The position numbers were made by a program, and so were the translations under genes. Positions 33,039 to 42,513 of a stretch of DNA of 45,838 nt are shown here, one piece after another. Position 1 is the first letter of the stretch. Each line of letters begins with the position of its first letter. This DNA is from UBA1368 sp964563125. GTDB taxonomy: Bacteria; Bacillota; Syntrophomonadia; Syntrophomonadales; Syntrophomonadaceae. A model generated the notes under the pieces. The model made no database searches. It saw nothing but the letters and a program-made list of their open reading frames with translations, and had not been told where the DNA came from. Location: NCBI GenBank assembly GCA_964563125.1, contig CAZLVY010000010.1:1-45838 (forward strand), written 5' to 3'.

Positions 33039-33636
33039 TGTGCTTCTTTTAGCAACGCGCAATCAGGGCAAAAAAAAAGAAATGCAGCAAATACTTAAGG
33101 GACTTCTACTTGATATAATTAATTTGGAAGATATTGAGTTACTGCCGGAGATCATAGAAGACGGGACTTCCTTTGCCGAAAATGCCATAAAAAAAGCTAA
33201 GCAAACTGCTGCTTTGAGCGGGTATATATGTCTTGCTGATGATTCCGGGTTAGAAGTTGATGCTCTTAATGGGAACCCGGGCATTTATTCCGCCAGATTT
33301 GCCGGAGAAGATGCAGATGATAATAAAAACAATAAAAAATTACTATATATGTTAAAGGAAGTTGAGATGGAAAAACGGACGGCCCGATTTGTCTGTGCTG
33401 TTGCCATAAGTGATCCGTCTGGTAATTACAGAGTTGTCAGCGGTAAATGCGAAGGAAGAATCGGCCTGCAGTTAGAAGGAACAGGAGGATTTGGTTATGA
33501 TCCGCTATTCATTCCTATAGGCAGTGATAAAAGTTTTGCTCAGCTTACTGCGGAAGAAAAAAACTCTATTAGTCACAGAGCTCATGCTTTACAAAAAGCC
33601 CGGGAAATAATAGATGAGTTTTTTATAAAAGTTTAG
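33031..33636 (+). CDS. rdgB: RdgB/HAM1 non-canonical purine NTP pyrophosphatase
   Basis: The protein has LLLATRNQGKKKEM at the start, then GTSFAENAIKKAK, LADDSGLEVDALNGNPGIYSARFAG, GGFGYDPLF and SHRAHAL near the end, all signature motifs of the ITPase family. It hydrolyses ITP, dITP and XTP to keep them out of nucleic acids. The frame reaches a TTG at 33016 and a GTG at 33019; I chose the ATG at 33031 because family members begin right before the LATRN motif. It overlaps rph by 8 bases. 201 aa. Confidence 0.93.
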   Translation: MHNVLLLATRNQGKKKEMQQILKGLLLDIINLEDIELLPEIIEDGTSFAENAIKKAKQTAALSGYICLADDSGLEVDALNGNPGIYSARFAGEDADDNKNNKKLLYMLKEVEMEKRTARFVCAVAISDPSGNYRVVSGKCEGRIGLQLEGTGGFGYDPLFIPIGSDKSFAQLTAEEKNSISHRAHALQKAREIIDEFFIKV

Positions 33637-33650
33637 CAGGAGGGGCTTTA

Positions 33651-34115
33651 GTGAGGATTCTGGTTTTAGGTGATACCCATGGGCGTATTAATTTAGTAAC
33701 TAAAGTATTAAAGCAACTCCGGTTTGACTACATGCTTTTTACCGGGGACTTTATTGTTGATGCAGGGAATATTGCCAGAAGACTAGGGCTGAAATATAAA
33801 GGGGTGCGCGGTAACTGCGACCCGAAAACCGGCAATGAAGAACAAGTTATTGAACTGGGAGGTAAAAGGTTTTACCTGATTCATGGACACCAGTATGCAG
33901 TTAAGAAAGGTTATAATTTATTGTTGCGGCGCGGGCGTGAAGCAGGTGCGGATGCAATAATTTTTGGGCATACCCATGTGGCTCATTGTGAACAAATAGA
34001 AGATACTTGGCTGGTTAATCCCGGTAGTCCTTCATTTCCTCGGTTATCATCATCAAGTTATGCCGTAATTGAGATTAATAAAGATCAAATATACCCTAAT
34101 ATTATTGAGTTCTAG
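33651..34115 (+). CDS. YfcE/MJ0936-like metallophosphodiesterase
   Basis: The 154-aa protein has the calcineurin-like motifs GDTHG, TGDFI, RGNCD, IHGHQ and FGHTHV followed by NPGSPSFPR. It belongs to the small bacterial phosphodiesterase family next to rdgB in many Firmicutes. The start is GTG at 33651 with AGGAGGGG upstream. The natural substrate is not established. Confidence 0.9.
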   Translation: MRILVLGDTHGRINLVTKVLKQLRFDYMLFTGDFIVDAGNIARRLGLKYKGVRGNCDPKTGNEEQVIELGGKRFYLIHGHQYAVKKGYNLLLRRGREAGADAIIFGHTHVAHCEQIEDTWLVNPGSPSFPRLSSSSYAVIEINKDQIYPNIIEF

Positions 34116-34147
34116 ACAAATAAGTTTTGCGGAGGAGGAATCTTTTA

Positions 34148-35245
34148 ATGGATTTGAAAAGGACAAGGCTCTATGACATGCATGTGAAGTATGGAGGTAA
34201 ATTAATTGACTTTGGAGGCTGGGAACTGCCGGTACAATACGAAGGAATAATTAAAGAACACCATATGGTCAGACAAAAGGCAGGTCTTTTTGATGTTTCC
34301 CACATGGGAGAAATAGAGATTAAAGGTGATAAAGCCGAAGATTTTGTTCAGTACATGGTAACCAATGATGTGAAAATAATTAAAAATAATCAGGTCCAAT
34401 ATGCCCTGATGTGTTATCCAGACGGCGGAGTAGTTGACGACTTGATAATCTATAAATATTCACGTGAGCATTATTTTTTAGTAGTAAATGCATCTAATTC
34501 TGACAAAGATTTTGATTGGATTAAACAAAATTCCTTAAATGCTTTTCCTGGCTTAAGTGTAGAAAACGTTTCAGAGCAGTACAGCCAATTAGCCATACAG
34601 GGACCTAAGGCAGAAGAGATTTTGCAAAAAATATGCAGCATTGATTTGAAGAGTTTAAAGTACTTCTGGTTTAATTCCCAAGCAGAAATTGCCGGGATAA
34701 AATGTATCGTTTCCCGTACCGGTTATACCGGTGAAGACGGATTTGAAATATATCTGACCGAACAGGCTCCACTGGTTTGGGAGGAGATATTAAAAGCCGG
34801 AGGTGAAGATATAGCACCAATTGGTTTAGGAGCACGGGACACGCTAAGATTTGAGTCTAAACTGCCTTTATACGGACAGGAGATAGATAAAGACATCACT
34901 CCTTTAGAAGCTGGGTTAGGCTATTTTGTTAAGTTTACTGATGATGATTTTATCGGTAAAACAGCTTTATTAGCCCAGAAAGAGAACGGTTTGGCAAGGG
35001 CTGCCGTTCAGTTTGAAATGACCGGCAAGGGAATACCAAGATCCCATTACCATGTGGAAAAAGATGGCATTAATATTGGCTGGGTAACTTCAGGTGCCTA
35101 TGCTCCGACTTTAAATAAAAATATTGGCCTGGCAATTATTGCAGCGGAGTATAATCAAATTGAAGGTGAATTTGATATAATAATTCGTGATAAAAAAATA
35201 CCTGCCAGAATAAGTCCGGGAGTCTTTTACAAGAGAAATAAATAA
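34148..35245 (+). CDS. gcvT: Glycine cleavage system T protein
   Basis: The 365-aa aminomethyltransferase has FGGWELPVQY, FDVSHMGEI, GYTGEDGFEIY and GLGARDTLRFE. It transfers the methylene group from the lipoyl arm of GcvH to tetrahydrofolate and releases ammonia. The ATG at 34148 has GGAGGAGG about 8 bases upstream, and a longer frame from 34127 would start inside that site. It is followed by gcvH, gcvPA, gcvPB, lpd and lplA. No glycine riboswitch is present in the 32-base gap before it. Confidence 0.95.
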   Translation: MDLKRTRLYDMHVKYGGKLIDFGGWELPVQYEGIIKEHHMVRQKAGLFDVSHMGEIEIKGDKAEDFVQYMVTNDVKIIKNNQVQYALMCYPDGGVVDDLIIYKYSREHYFLVVNASNSDKDFDWIKQNSLNAFPGLSVENVSEQYSQLAIQGPKAEEILQKICSIDLKSLKYFWFNSQAEIAGIKCIVSRTGYTGEDGFEIYLTEQAPLVWEEILKAGGEDIAPIGLGARDTLRFESKLPLYGQEIDKDITPLEAGLGYFVKFTDDDFIGKTALLAQKENGLARAAVQFEMTGKGIPRSHYHVEKDGINIGWVTSGAYAPTLNKNIGLAIIAAEYNQIEGEFDIIIRDKKIPARISPGVFYKRNK

Positions 35246-35264
35246 ATTTAGGAGGTTTTAGATA

Positions 35265-35654
35265 ATGAATATACCACAAGGATTATTTTACTCTGCAAGT
35301 CATGAATGGATTAGAATTGATGGAGATAATGCCTATCTGGGTATAACTGATTATGCCCAGCATAATCTGGGTGATATCGTTTTCGTAGAAATACCGGAGT
35401 TAGATAGTGAAGTTAATGCAGGGGACTCAATTGCCGTAATTGAGTCTGTCAAGGCCGTATCTGAAGTTTTTAGTCCTATAAGCGGGAAGATCATCGCCGT
35501 AAATGAAAATTTAGAAGAATCCCCTGAATTAATCAATGAAGACCCCTATGAAAACTATCTTGCCATTATTGGCTTCAATGATGATGAAGAGGCAAAAAAA
35601 CTAATGTCTGCTGAAGAATACGAAGCCTTTTGTATTGAAGAAGACAAGAAATAG
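35265..35654 (+). CDS. gcvH: Glycine cleavage system H protein
   Basis: The 129-aa carrier protein has SASHEWIRIDG, GITDYAQHNLGDIVFVE and the lipoylation site Lys63 in ESVKAVSEV. It shuttles the aminomethyl group between the P, T and L proteins. The length is normal. A lipoate ligase gene closes the same cluster and probably modifies this lysine. Confidence 0.95.
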   Translation: MNIPQGLFYSASHEWIRIDGDNAYLGITDYAQHNLGDIVFVEIPELDSEVNAGDSIAVIESVKAVSEVFSPISGKIIAVNENLEESPELINEDPYENYLAIIGFNDDEEAKKLMSAEEYEAFCIEEDKK

Positions 35655-35670
35655 AGGAGAGAATATTAAT

Positions 35671-36993
35671 ATGAAATTTACTCCTAATCCTCCTGCTGTA
35701 GTGGATGCCATGTTAAATAACATAGGATTGAAACATATTGATGAGTTGTTTCTGGATATTAATGATGACCTGAAGCAAAAGAATGAATATGAGTATTTAA
35801 AAAATGGTTTAAGCGAAATAGAAATCAGAAACCATATGAAAAAGCTGGCCGGGCGAAATATTAATGTTGATGATTACCCTTCATTTTTAGGTGCCGGTGC
35901 CTATGACCACTATATTCCCGCTGTAATGGAACAACTTATGTGGCGTTCAGAGTTTTATACAGCCTATACTCCTTATCAAGCCGAGATTAGTCAGGGGATT
36001 TTGCAGGCTATTTTTGAATATCAGACTTTAATCTGCAATCTGACTGGAATGGATGTTTCCAATGCCTCCATGTATGATGGCGGCAGTGCTCTGGCAGAAG
36101 CATGTAATTTAGCCGCTCTGCAAACTAAAAGGCGCAAGATTTTAGTGCCTGACACTGTCCACCCAGAGTATATTGAGATATTAAGGACTTATGCTATATC
36201 AGGGGTGATGGAAATAATAACTGTGCCCTGCACTGAGGGAGTCTATTCCCCAGATAAAATTATAGAAATGATAGATAAAGAAACAGCCGCGGTAGTAATT
36301 CAGCAGCCAAACTTCTTTGGTAATTTGGAGGAAATAACTCTGCTTGAGGAAGCCATACATCAAAATAAAGGCCTTTTAATTATGGCCGTTGACCCTATTT
36401 CATTGGCTATTTTAAAATCACCCGGAGAACTGGGCGCTGATATAGTAGTAGGAGAAGGACAATCATTAGGTAATAGTCTAAGCTTTGGCGGACCTTATTT
36501 AGGTTTCATGGCTGCTACCAGCAAATTTTTACGCAAAATTCCCGGTCGTATTGTGGGACAGACTTTGGATTCTAAAGGGCAAAGGGCCTTTGTTTTAACT
36601 CTGCAGGCCCGGGAACAGCATATAAGGAGAGAGAAAGCTAGTTCCAACATATGCTCCAATCAGGCTTTAAACGCCTTAGCCGCTTCCATATATCTGGTTT
36701 CAGTCGGCAGTAAAGGACTTAAAGACATTGCCCTGCGCTGTCATCAGTTAGCCCGTTTTGCCCAGACCGAACTTAGCAGACAGGGATTAGAATTGCTCCA
36801 TAATAAACCTTATTTTAGAGAGTTTGCAGTAAAAGTTAAAAATCCCGCCTTAATGAACCGCAAATTATTGGAAAATGGAATTATTGGCGGTTATGAACTG
36901 CCTGACGCTATGATGCTGGCTTTTACCGAAAAAAGAACCAGGGCGGAAATAGAAAGTCTGGCACTTATATTAGGAGGGCAAAAAAATGACTAA
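35671..36993 (+). CDS. gcvPA: Glycine dehydrogenase (decarboxylating) subunit 1
   Basis: The 440-aa protein is the N-terminal half of the split P protein (PA). It shows FLGAGAYDHYIPAV, YTPYQAEISQGILQ, NASMYDGGSALAEA and QPNFFGNLEE. With GcvPB it decarboxylates glycine using PLP. I chose the ATG at 35671, preceded by AGAGGAG; an upstream frame overlaps gcvH. The stop overlaps the gcvPB start by 8 bases. Confidence 0.95.
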   Translation: MKFTPNPPAVVDAMLNNIGLKHIDELFLDINDDLKQKNEYEYLKNGLSEIEIRNHMKKLAGRNINVDDYPSFLGAGAYDHYIPAVMEQLMWRSEFYTAYTPYQAEISQGILQAIFEYQTLICNLTGMDVSNASMYDGGSALAEACNLAALQTKRRKILVPDTVHPEYIEILRTYAISGVMEIITVPCTEGVYSPDKIIEMIDKETAAVVIQQPNFFGNLEEITLLEEAIHQNKGLLIMAVDPISLAILKSPGELGADIVVGEGQSLGNSLSFGGPYLGFMAATSKFLRKIPGRIVGQTLDSKGQRAFVLTLQAREQHIRREKASSNICSNQALNALAASIYLVSVGSKGLKDIALRCHQLARFAQTELSRQGLELLHNKPYFREFAVKVKNPALMNRKLLENGIIGGYELPDAMMLAFTEKRTRAEIESLALILGGQKND

Positions 36994-38434
36994 ATTAATT
37001 TTTGAAAGACATGTTTTAGATGCCAATACTTTCGAGCTTCCTCCTCTGGAGGTTCCTGCAGCAGATTTTTCAGAAACTATGCCGGAGCATCTCATAAGAA
37101 AAACACTGCCATTTATTCCTGCAGTAAGTGAAGTGGAACTAATCAGGCATTTTACTGAATTATCCAACCGTGCTTACGGGGTTGATAACGGTGCTTATCC
37201 GCTTGGCTCCTGTACCATGAAATATAATCCTAAGATTAATGAATGGGCATCGCGTTTACCTGGTTTTACGCAGATTCATCCTTATCAGCCAGAAGAAACA
37301 GTACAGGGGACCATGCAAATTCTTTACGACATGGGAAAAATGCTGGGGGAAATAACCGGCATGGATCATTTTACTCTGCAGCCTGCTGCCGGTGCTCATG
37401 GTGAGATGACCGGAGTTATGATGATCAAAGCTTATCATAATAAACGGGGCGATTTTAAAAGGACCAAAATGATGGTGCCCGATTCTGCACATGGAACAAA
37501 TCCGGCTACTGCCAATGTAGTCGGTTATGATGTTATAGAGATAAAATCCAACTCCCGAGGACTGGTCGATATTGAAGACTTGAAAGCTAAAATGTCAGAT
37601 GAAGTGGCGGGCTTAATGCTTACTAATCCTAATACACTTGGATTATTTGAAGAAGAAATCCAGGAGATAGCTGCAATTGTTCATGAAGGCGGCGGATTAC
37701 TTTATTATGACGGTGCCAATCTCAATGCTATTATGGGGGTTTGCCGGCCTGGTGATATGGGTTTTGATGTAGTACATCTTAACCTGCATAAAACCTTTGC
37801 AACTCCCCACGGTGGCGGCGGTCCAGGTTCGGGACCAGTTGGGATCAAGGCTTTTCTGGCCGATTTTCTCCCCAAACCGGTAGTTAAGAAAAGCGGAGAT
37901 ATCTTCAGCTTTGATTATGAGCGGCCTGATTCTATTGGGCGTGTTAAAAATTTCTACGGTAATTTTGGTGTTATCGTCAAAGCCTACTCATATATTATGG
38001 CAGTTGGCAGTGAAGGGTTGAAAGATGCTTGCCAGCAGGCAGTGCTTAATGCTAATTATCTGCGCTTTCATCTGCAAAGAAATTACCATATACCTTTTAA
38101 CCGGTTGTGCAAACATGAATTCGTAGTAAGTGCCCGTAATCAAATGGAGTCAAGCCATGTAGCGACACTTGATATAGCCAAGCGCCTGCTTGATTTTGGT
38201 TATCATCCTCCTACCATTTATTTTCCTTTAATTGTTAAAGAGGCGATGATGATTGAACCTACCGAAACTGAAAGCCGGGAACGATTGGACAGTTTTGTTG
38301 CAGCACTGGATGATATTGCCCGGGAAGCCCGGGAGAATCCGCAGGTAGTATTGGATGCTCCCCATACAACCGTAATCGGCAGAGTAGATGAAGTAACGGC
38401 AGCCCGCAATCCGATTGTGAAGTGGGAGGAATAA
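36986..38434 (+). CDS. gcvPB: Glycine dehydrogenase (decarboxylating) subunit 2
   Basis: The 482-aa protein is the PLP-carrying half of the split P protein. It has YPLGSCTMKYNPK, QPAAGAHGEMTG and the PLP lysine in LNLHKTFATPHGGGGPG. Sequence and length are normal. The start overlaps gcvPA, ensuring equal translation of the two halves. The stop is 3 bases before lpd. Confidence 0.95.
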   Translation: MTKLIFERHVLDANTFELPPLEVPAADFSETMPEHLIRKTLPFIPAVSEVELIRHFTELSNRAYGVDNGAYPLGSCTMKYNPKINEWASRLPGFTQIHPYQPEETVQGTMQILYDMGKMLGEITGMDHFTLQPAAGAHGEMTGVMMIKAYHNKRGDFKRTKMMVPDSAHGTNPATANVVGYDVIEIKSNSRGLVDIEDLKAKMSDEVAGLMLTNPNTLGLFEEEIQEIAAIVHEGGGLLYYDGANLNAIMGVCRPGDMGFDVVHLNLHKTFATPHGGGGPGSGPVGIKAFLADFLPKPVVKKSGDIFSFDYERPDSIGRVKNFYGNFGVIVKAYSYIMAVGSEGLKDACQQAVLNANYLRFHLQRNYHIPFNRLCKHEFVVSARNQMESSHVATLDIAKRLLDFGYHPPTIYFPLIVKEAMMIEPTETESRERLDSFVAALDDIAREARENPQVVLDAPHTTVIGRVDEVTAARNPIVKWEE

Positions 38435-38437
38435 AAG

Positions 38438-39603
38438 GTGAAAGATCTGGTCGTTATTGGCGGCGGTCCGGGTGGTTATGTAGCAGCTATTCGTGCATGT
38501 CAGCTAGGTATGGATGTAGCTTTAATTGAAAAAGATTCTCTGGGCGGGACCTGCTTAAACCGTGGATGCATCCCAACCAAAGCCTATCAATATAATGCCA
38601 AGGTTTTAAAATCACTGCAAAAAAGCAGTGAATTTGGTATTGCAATAGGCAGTATAGAGTTTAGTATGCAGCAGGCCAAAGATAGAAAAGATTCTATTGT
38701 AGCTAATCTAGTCGCCGGTATAAAAAAACTGCTGGAGCAAAATAAAGTGGAGATTATAACCGGGCATGCAGAAATAATGGATAATCATAATGTCAGAGTT
38801 GGAGAGCGATTAATATGTACCCAAAACATTTTAATTGCAACTGGTTCCAAATCTGCAGTTTTGCCCATAAAAGGAATCGATACCCCGGGGGTTTTAAGTA
38901 GTGATGAAATTTTAGAGCTATCCACTGTACCTAAAAGGCTGGCTATAATCGGCGGTGGTGTAATCGGGCTGGAATTTGCCTCAATATTTAACCTTTTTGG
39001 CAGTGAAGTCACAGTTTTCGAAAGTGCTCCCCAGATACTTAATTTACTCGATTCAGAACTATCCAAACGGATGTTAGTGTATTTAAAAAAGCAAAAGATT
39101 GCAATTCATACCAGCACTTTAGTGCAGCAAATTACACATACAGAAGATAGTCTGAAAATTATAGCCCAGGGTAAAAAAGACAATTTAGAAGTAGAGGCTG
39201 ATTTAGTCTTGCTGTCGGCGGGGCGCCTGCCGGTAACTGATTGTTTGCAGTTATTCGGAACAGAAGTAGAGTTAATTAATGGCGGTTTTATAAAAGTGAA
39301 TCAGGATTATCAGACTAATATACCAGGTTTATATGCTATTGGTGATGTTATCGGAGGAAAAATGCTGGCTCATGTAGCTTCAGAAGAAGGAATAGCAGCA
39401 GTCGAGCATATGGCGGGTATGCATAATCCGGTTGCATATGGCAGTGTTCCCAACTGCGTATTTACTATTCCGGAAATAGCAACGGTTGGAATGAGTGAAG
39501 AAGAAGCACAGGAGCAGGGCATTAATTATAAGATCGGTAAGTTTCTTTTTGCCGCCAACAGCAAAGCCATGACTATGGGGGAAACAGATGGACTGGTGAA
39601 AGT
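38438..39603 (+). CDS. lpd: Dihydrolipoyl dehydrogenase, 3' end in assembly gap
   Basis: The sequenced part (about 388 aa) has the FAD motif IGGGPGGYVAA, the redox disulfide GGTCLNRGCIPTK (Cys39, Cys44), the NAD motif IIGGGVIGLEFA and AIGDVIGGKMLAHVA. It reoxidises the lipoyl arm of GcvH and makes NADH. The dimerisation domain is cut by the N run at 39604, so about 60-80 C-terminal residues are missing. The start is GTG at 38438. An apparent stop after the gap belongs to another frame. Confidence 0.93.
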
Positions 39604-39703
39604 NNNNNNNNNNNNNNNNNNNNNNNNNNNNNNNNNNNNNNNNNNNNNNNNNNNNNNNNNNNNNNNNNNNNNNNNNNNNNNNNNNNNNNNNNNNNNNNNN
39701 NNN
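39604..39703. other. Assembly gap between lpd and lplA
   Basis: One hundred N hide the 3' end of lpd and the 5' end of lplA. No sequence is shared by the two flanks. Expected missing coding sequence exceeds 200 bases, so the stated gap size is probably nominal. Confidence 0.8.
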
Positions 39704-40650
39704 TGGCCCTGGAAGAATACTGCCTGAATAATTTTGATGACCGCGAAATCCTCATACTGTGGCAGAATATGCCCACCGTAGTTATTGGCAGGAATCAAAA
39801 TACCATCGAAGAGATAAACCTGGATTTTGTACAGGAAAAGGATATCAAGGTAGTGCGCAGGTTATCCGGGGGAGGAGCTGTTTATCACGACCTGGGTAAT
39901 TTAAATTTTACCTTTATAGTTAATGATCATAGCGGTTTAAACCGCTATGATTTTGCCCGTTTTACCCGGCCGGTTATTAGTGCTCTTGAAAAGATGGGGG
40001 TTAGGGCCGAGGATAATGGCAGAAACGATATTACTATCGAAGGCAAAAAATTCTCTGGTAATGCTCAATATCGACGGGGTCATAAACTTCTTCACCATGG
40101 TACGCTTTTATTCAATTCTGATTTAGAGGAAATGGTCCGGGTTTTAAATGTTGATCCTGAAAAAATAATTTCCAAAGGGGTAAAATCAGTTCGCAGCCGG
40201 GTCACCAACATCGCTGAACATTTAACAGAGCCGGTTGACATAAATATATTTAAAAATATTCTTACTCAAACTATCTTTGGCGATCAAATCCATGAACAGT
40301 ATATGCTTAATCAGGATGAAACAAATGCAGTAAAGCGTTTGAAAGAGGAAAAATATAGTACATGGGAATTTGTTTTTGGCTCCTCACCTCCTTTTAATCT
40401 GGTGAAAAAAGCTCAGTTTGACTGGGGCAATATTAAGGTGCATTTAAATATAAAAAGAGGTAGGATTGAAGCTTGTATTATTTACGGTGATTTTTTTGCC
40501 GGCCAGGATATAGCAGAACTGTCCCGACATCTTTACGGTATAGAGTACCGGGAAGAAGCTATACGAAAATGTCTGGAAGCTGTTAATATCTCCAGTTATC
40601 TGCCCCAGATAGATAGTGAAGAGATGGTCAAGCTTTTAATAAACCACTAA
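39704..40650 (+). CDS. lplA: Lipoate-protein ligase, 5' end in assembly gap
   Basis: The visible part begins at the LALEEY-type motif normally found about 15 residues from the start, so only the extreme N-terminus is missing. Motifs include LWQNMPTVVIGRNQNT, RRLSGGGAVYHDLGNLNFTFIV, KKFSGNAQYRRGHKLLHHGTLLF and VRSRVTNI. It attaches lipoate to GcvH using ATP and scavenged lipoate. The C-terminal LplA domain is present, so this is the full ligase rather than LipB/LipM. Confidence 0.92.
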
Positions 40651-40676
40651 TACCGATTCATATTGGGAGGTTTAGA

Positions 40677-41573
40677 ATGCAGTTAAACAAGATATGTGGT
40701 CAGACCTGGGTGATAAATGGTGAAACTCAGGTAGGAGTATATTTTTTTGCTGATAAAACCTGCCTTTTAATAGACAGCGGTCCAGCAGATGATGCCGCTT
40801 TGGTCAGGCAAATTATTGAAGGGGCAGGATACCGGGTAGAGGCGATAATTAATACCCACTACCATGCTGATCATTGCGGGGGTAACCATGAAATCCAACT
40901 GCATCATAACAGTCATATTTACGCTTCCGAACTTAGTGCACCACTCATCCAACATCCAATTCTACAACCGGCAGCCCTATTTTCTGCCAGTCCGCTTAAA
41001 TTACTGCAAAATAAACATTTAATGCCGCCTGCTTCTAAGGTTGAATTCGCTCTGCCTCCCCAGCCACTAATAATTAAGGGCCAGATATTCCGCATTGTTG
41101 ATCTGGAAGGTCACTCAATAGGACATATAGGCATTGAAACCCCGGACTCAGTTTTTTTTGCCGGGGATAGTTTACTGCCCCTCAATGTTTTAAAAACCTT
41201 TCCTTTTCTGTATTTATACGATGTAGCCCGGCATTTAGAAACTCTGGACTTCTTAAAAAGAGAAAAACATAGTCAGCTTTACTTGGCTCATGGTGGAAAG
41301 GCTGGTGATTTAGAGGCTGTAATTGAGGCTAACCGTGCCGTTTTGGATAATATTTTACAGCTTATAACATCTTTTATTACTGCTGCAAAAAGCAGAGAAG
41401 AAATAGTTGCCTTTCTAATTGAGGAATTAAAATTACCATTTAATCAGATTCAGTATTATCTTATCCAATCTTCAATTTCAGCCTGCATATCTTATCTTTG
41501 CACTATTAAACAAGCCCGTTCTCTCGCAGCCGATAATGTAATTAAGTTTCAAGCTAAAAAGCTGCCATTATAA
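40677..41573 (+). CDS. MBL-fold metallo-hydrolase
   Basis: The 298-aa protein has the metallo-beta-lactamase motif NTHYHADHCGGN near residue 59, then GHSIGHIGIETPDSVFFAGDSLL and LAHGG. A helical C-terminal region follows. It binds one or two metal ions and hydrolyses an ester or thioester; glyoxalase II-like relatives are the closest in motif pattern. It follows lplA by 26 bases with its own GGGAGG site. The substrate is unknown. Its 3' end faces the LigD polymerase gene 8 bases away. Confidence 0.85.
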   Translation: MQLNKICGQTWVINGETQVGVYFFADKTCLLIDSGPADDAALVRQIIEGAGYRVEAIINTHYHADHCGGNHEIQLHHNSHIYASELSAPLIQHPILQPAALFSASPLKLLQNKHLMPPASKVEFALPPQPLIIKGQIFRIVDLEGHSIGHIGIETPDSVFFAGDSLLPLNVLKTFPFLYLYDVARHLETLDFLKREKHSQLYLAHGGKAGDLEAVIEANRAVLDNILQLITSFITAAKSREEIVAFLIEELKLPFNQIQYYLIQSSISACISYLCTIKQARSLAADNVIKFQAKKLPL

Positions 41574-41581
41574 ACATTGAT

Positions 41582-42502
41582 TTACACATTAACTAATGAG
41601 TCAAGTCTTTGCCAAGCATTTTGCAGAGATTGTTTGTCACTTAAAACTGGTGCAAACAAATCACCTCTCTCCTTAAGACGCGGAATAATAGTCTTAATGG
41701 TGAAATGAGCAGGCAAAACTTCAGTAATTTCATCCCACTCCAGGGGAGTTGATACAGTTGCTCCCGGACGGGGACGGACACTGTATACGGAGCAAAGAGT
41801 TTTGCCGCGGCCATTTTGTAAATAGTCAATATATATTTTGTCGCCCCTTAAGCGGACGCTTCTTTCAATGGTACTGATATCTGCTGTGCTGGCAGCGATT
41901 ATAGACGCAATTTTATTTGCAAAAGTGCGGACCTCCTCATAGGTATACTGGTTTATTATTGGTACATAAATATGCAGTCCCTCAGAACCAGAAGTCTTAA
42001 GATAACTGTTTAATCCCAGGTCAGTCAGCAATTGGTGTAGTAATTGGGCAATAGTTATGACATTTTTATAAGTGCTGCCGGTTGAAGGGTCCAGATCAAA
42101 AACAATGTAATCCGGATAATCAAGGTTATCTTTGCGGGATAGCCAGGGATGCATTTCGATGCAGCCCTGATTAGCCAACCAGGCTAGAGTTGCCTGTTCC
42201 TCGATTAAGATATAATTAATATCCCGTTCAGAATCATTAGAGTACAGTGAAAAACTATTTACCCACTCCGGCAGATTAGCAGGAGCATTTTTCTGGTAAA
42301 AGCTTTTACCGTGAATGCCGTTGGGATAGCGGGTAAAGACCATGAGACGATTACGGACATGTTCGATTATGAGTGGGGCTATTTGTACATAATATTTAAT
42401 CAGATCTCCTTTGGATAGATTGTCTTCCGGCCACAAAATTTTATCGAGATTGGAAACAGAAAAACTCCTTCCACCTATTAAAACTTGATTTTCAGTCTTC
42501 AT
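41582..42502 (-). CDS. LigD-type NHEJ polymerase/primase domain protein
   Basis: The protein (306 aa) has SNLDKILWPEDNLSKGDLIKYY, RYPNGIHGKSFYQKNAP, the metal-binding DLDPS motif, SGSEGLHIYVPI and RPRPGATVSTPLEW, all typical of the LigD polymerase domain. It adds nucleotides at broken DNA ends. I chose the ATG at 42502, preceded by AAGGAGG; the longer frame overlaps the ligase gene. Here polymerase, ligase and Ku are separate genes in one minus-strand operon, rather than one fused LigD. Confidence 0.9.
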   Translation of the reverse strand: MKTENQVLIGGRSFSVSNLDKILWPEDNLSKGDLIKYYVQIAPLIIEHVRNRLMVFTRYPNGIHGKSFYQKNAPANLPEWVNSFSLYSNDSERDINYILIEEQATLAWLANQGCIEMHPWLSRKDNLDYPDYIVFDLDPSTGSTYKNVITIAQLLHQLLTDLGLNSYLKTSGSEGLHIYVPIINQYTYEEVRTFANKIASIIAASTADISTIERSVRLRGDKIYIDYLQNGRGKTLCSVYSVRPRPGATVSTPLEWDEITEVLPAHFTIKTIIPRLKERGDLFAPVLSDKQSLQNAWQRLDSLVNV

Positions 42503-42513
42503 GATAATCCTCC

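Noticed and set aside
34116..34147. Glycine riboswitch before gcvT
   Set aside because: Only 32 bases separate the genes, too short for a glycine aptamer, and nothing similar is seen further upstream.
38438..39727. lpd ending at 39727
   Set aside because: The residues after the gap are in another frame and belong to lplA; the true lpd end is hidden in the gap.
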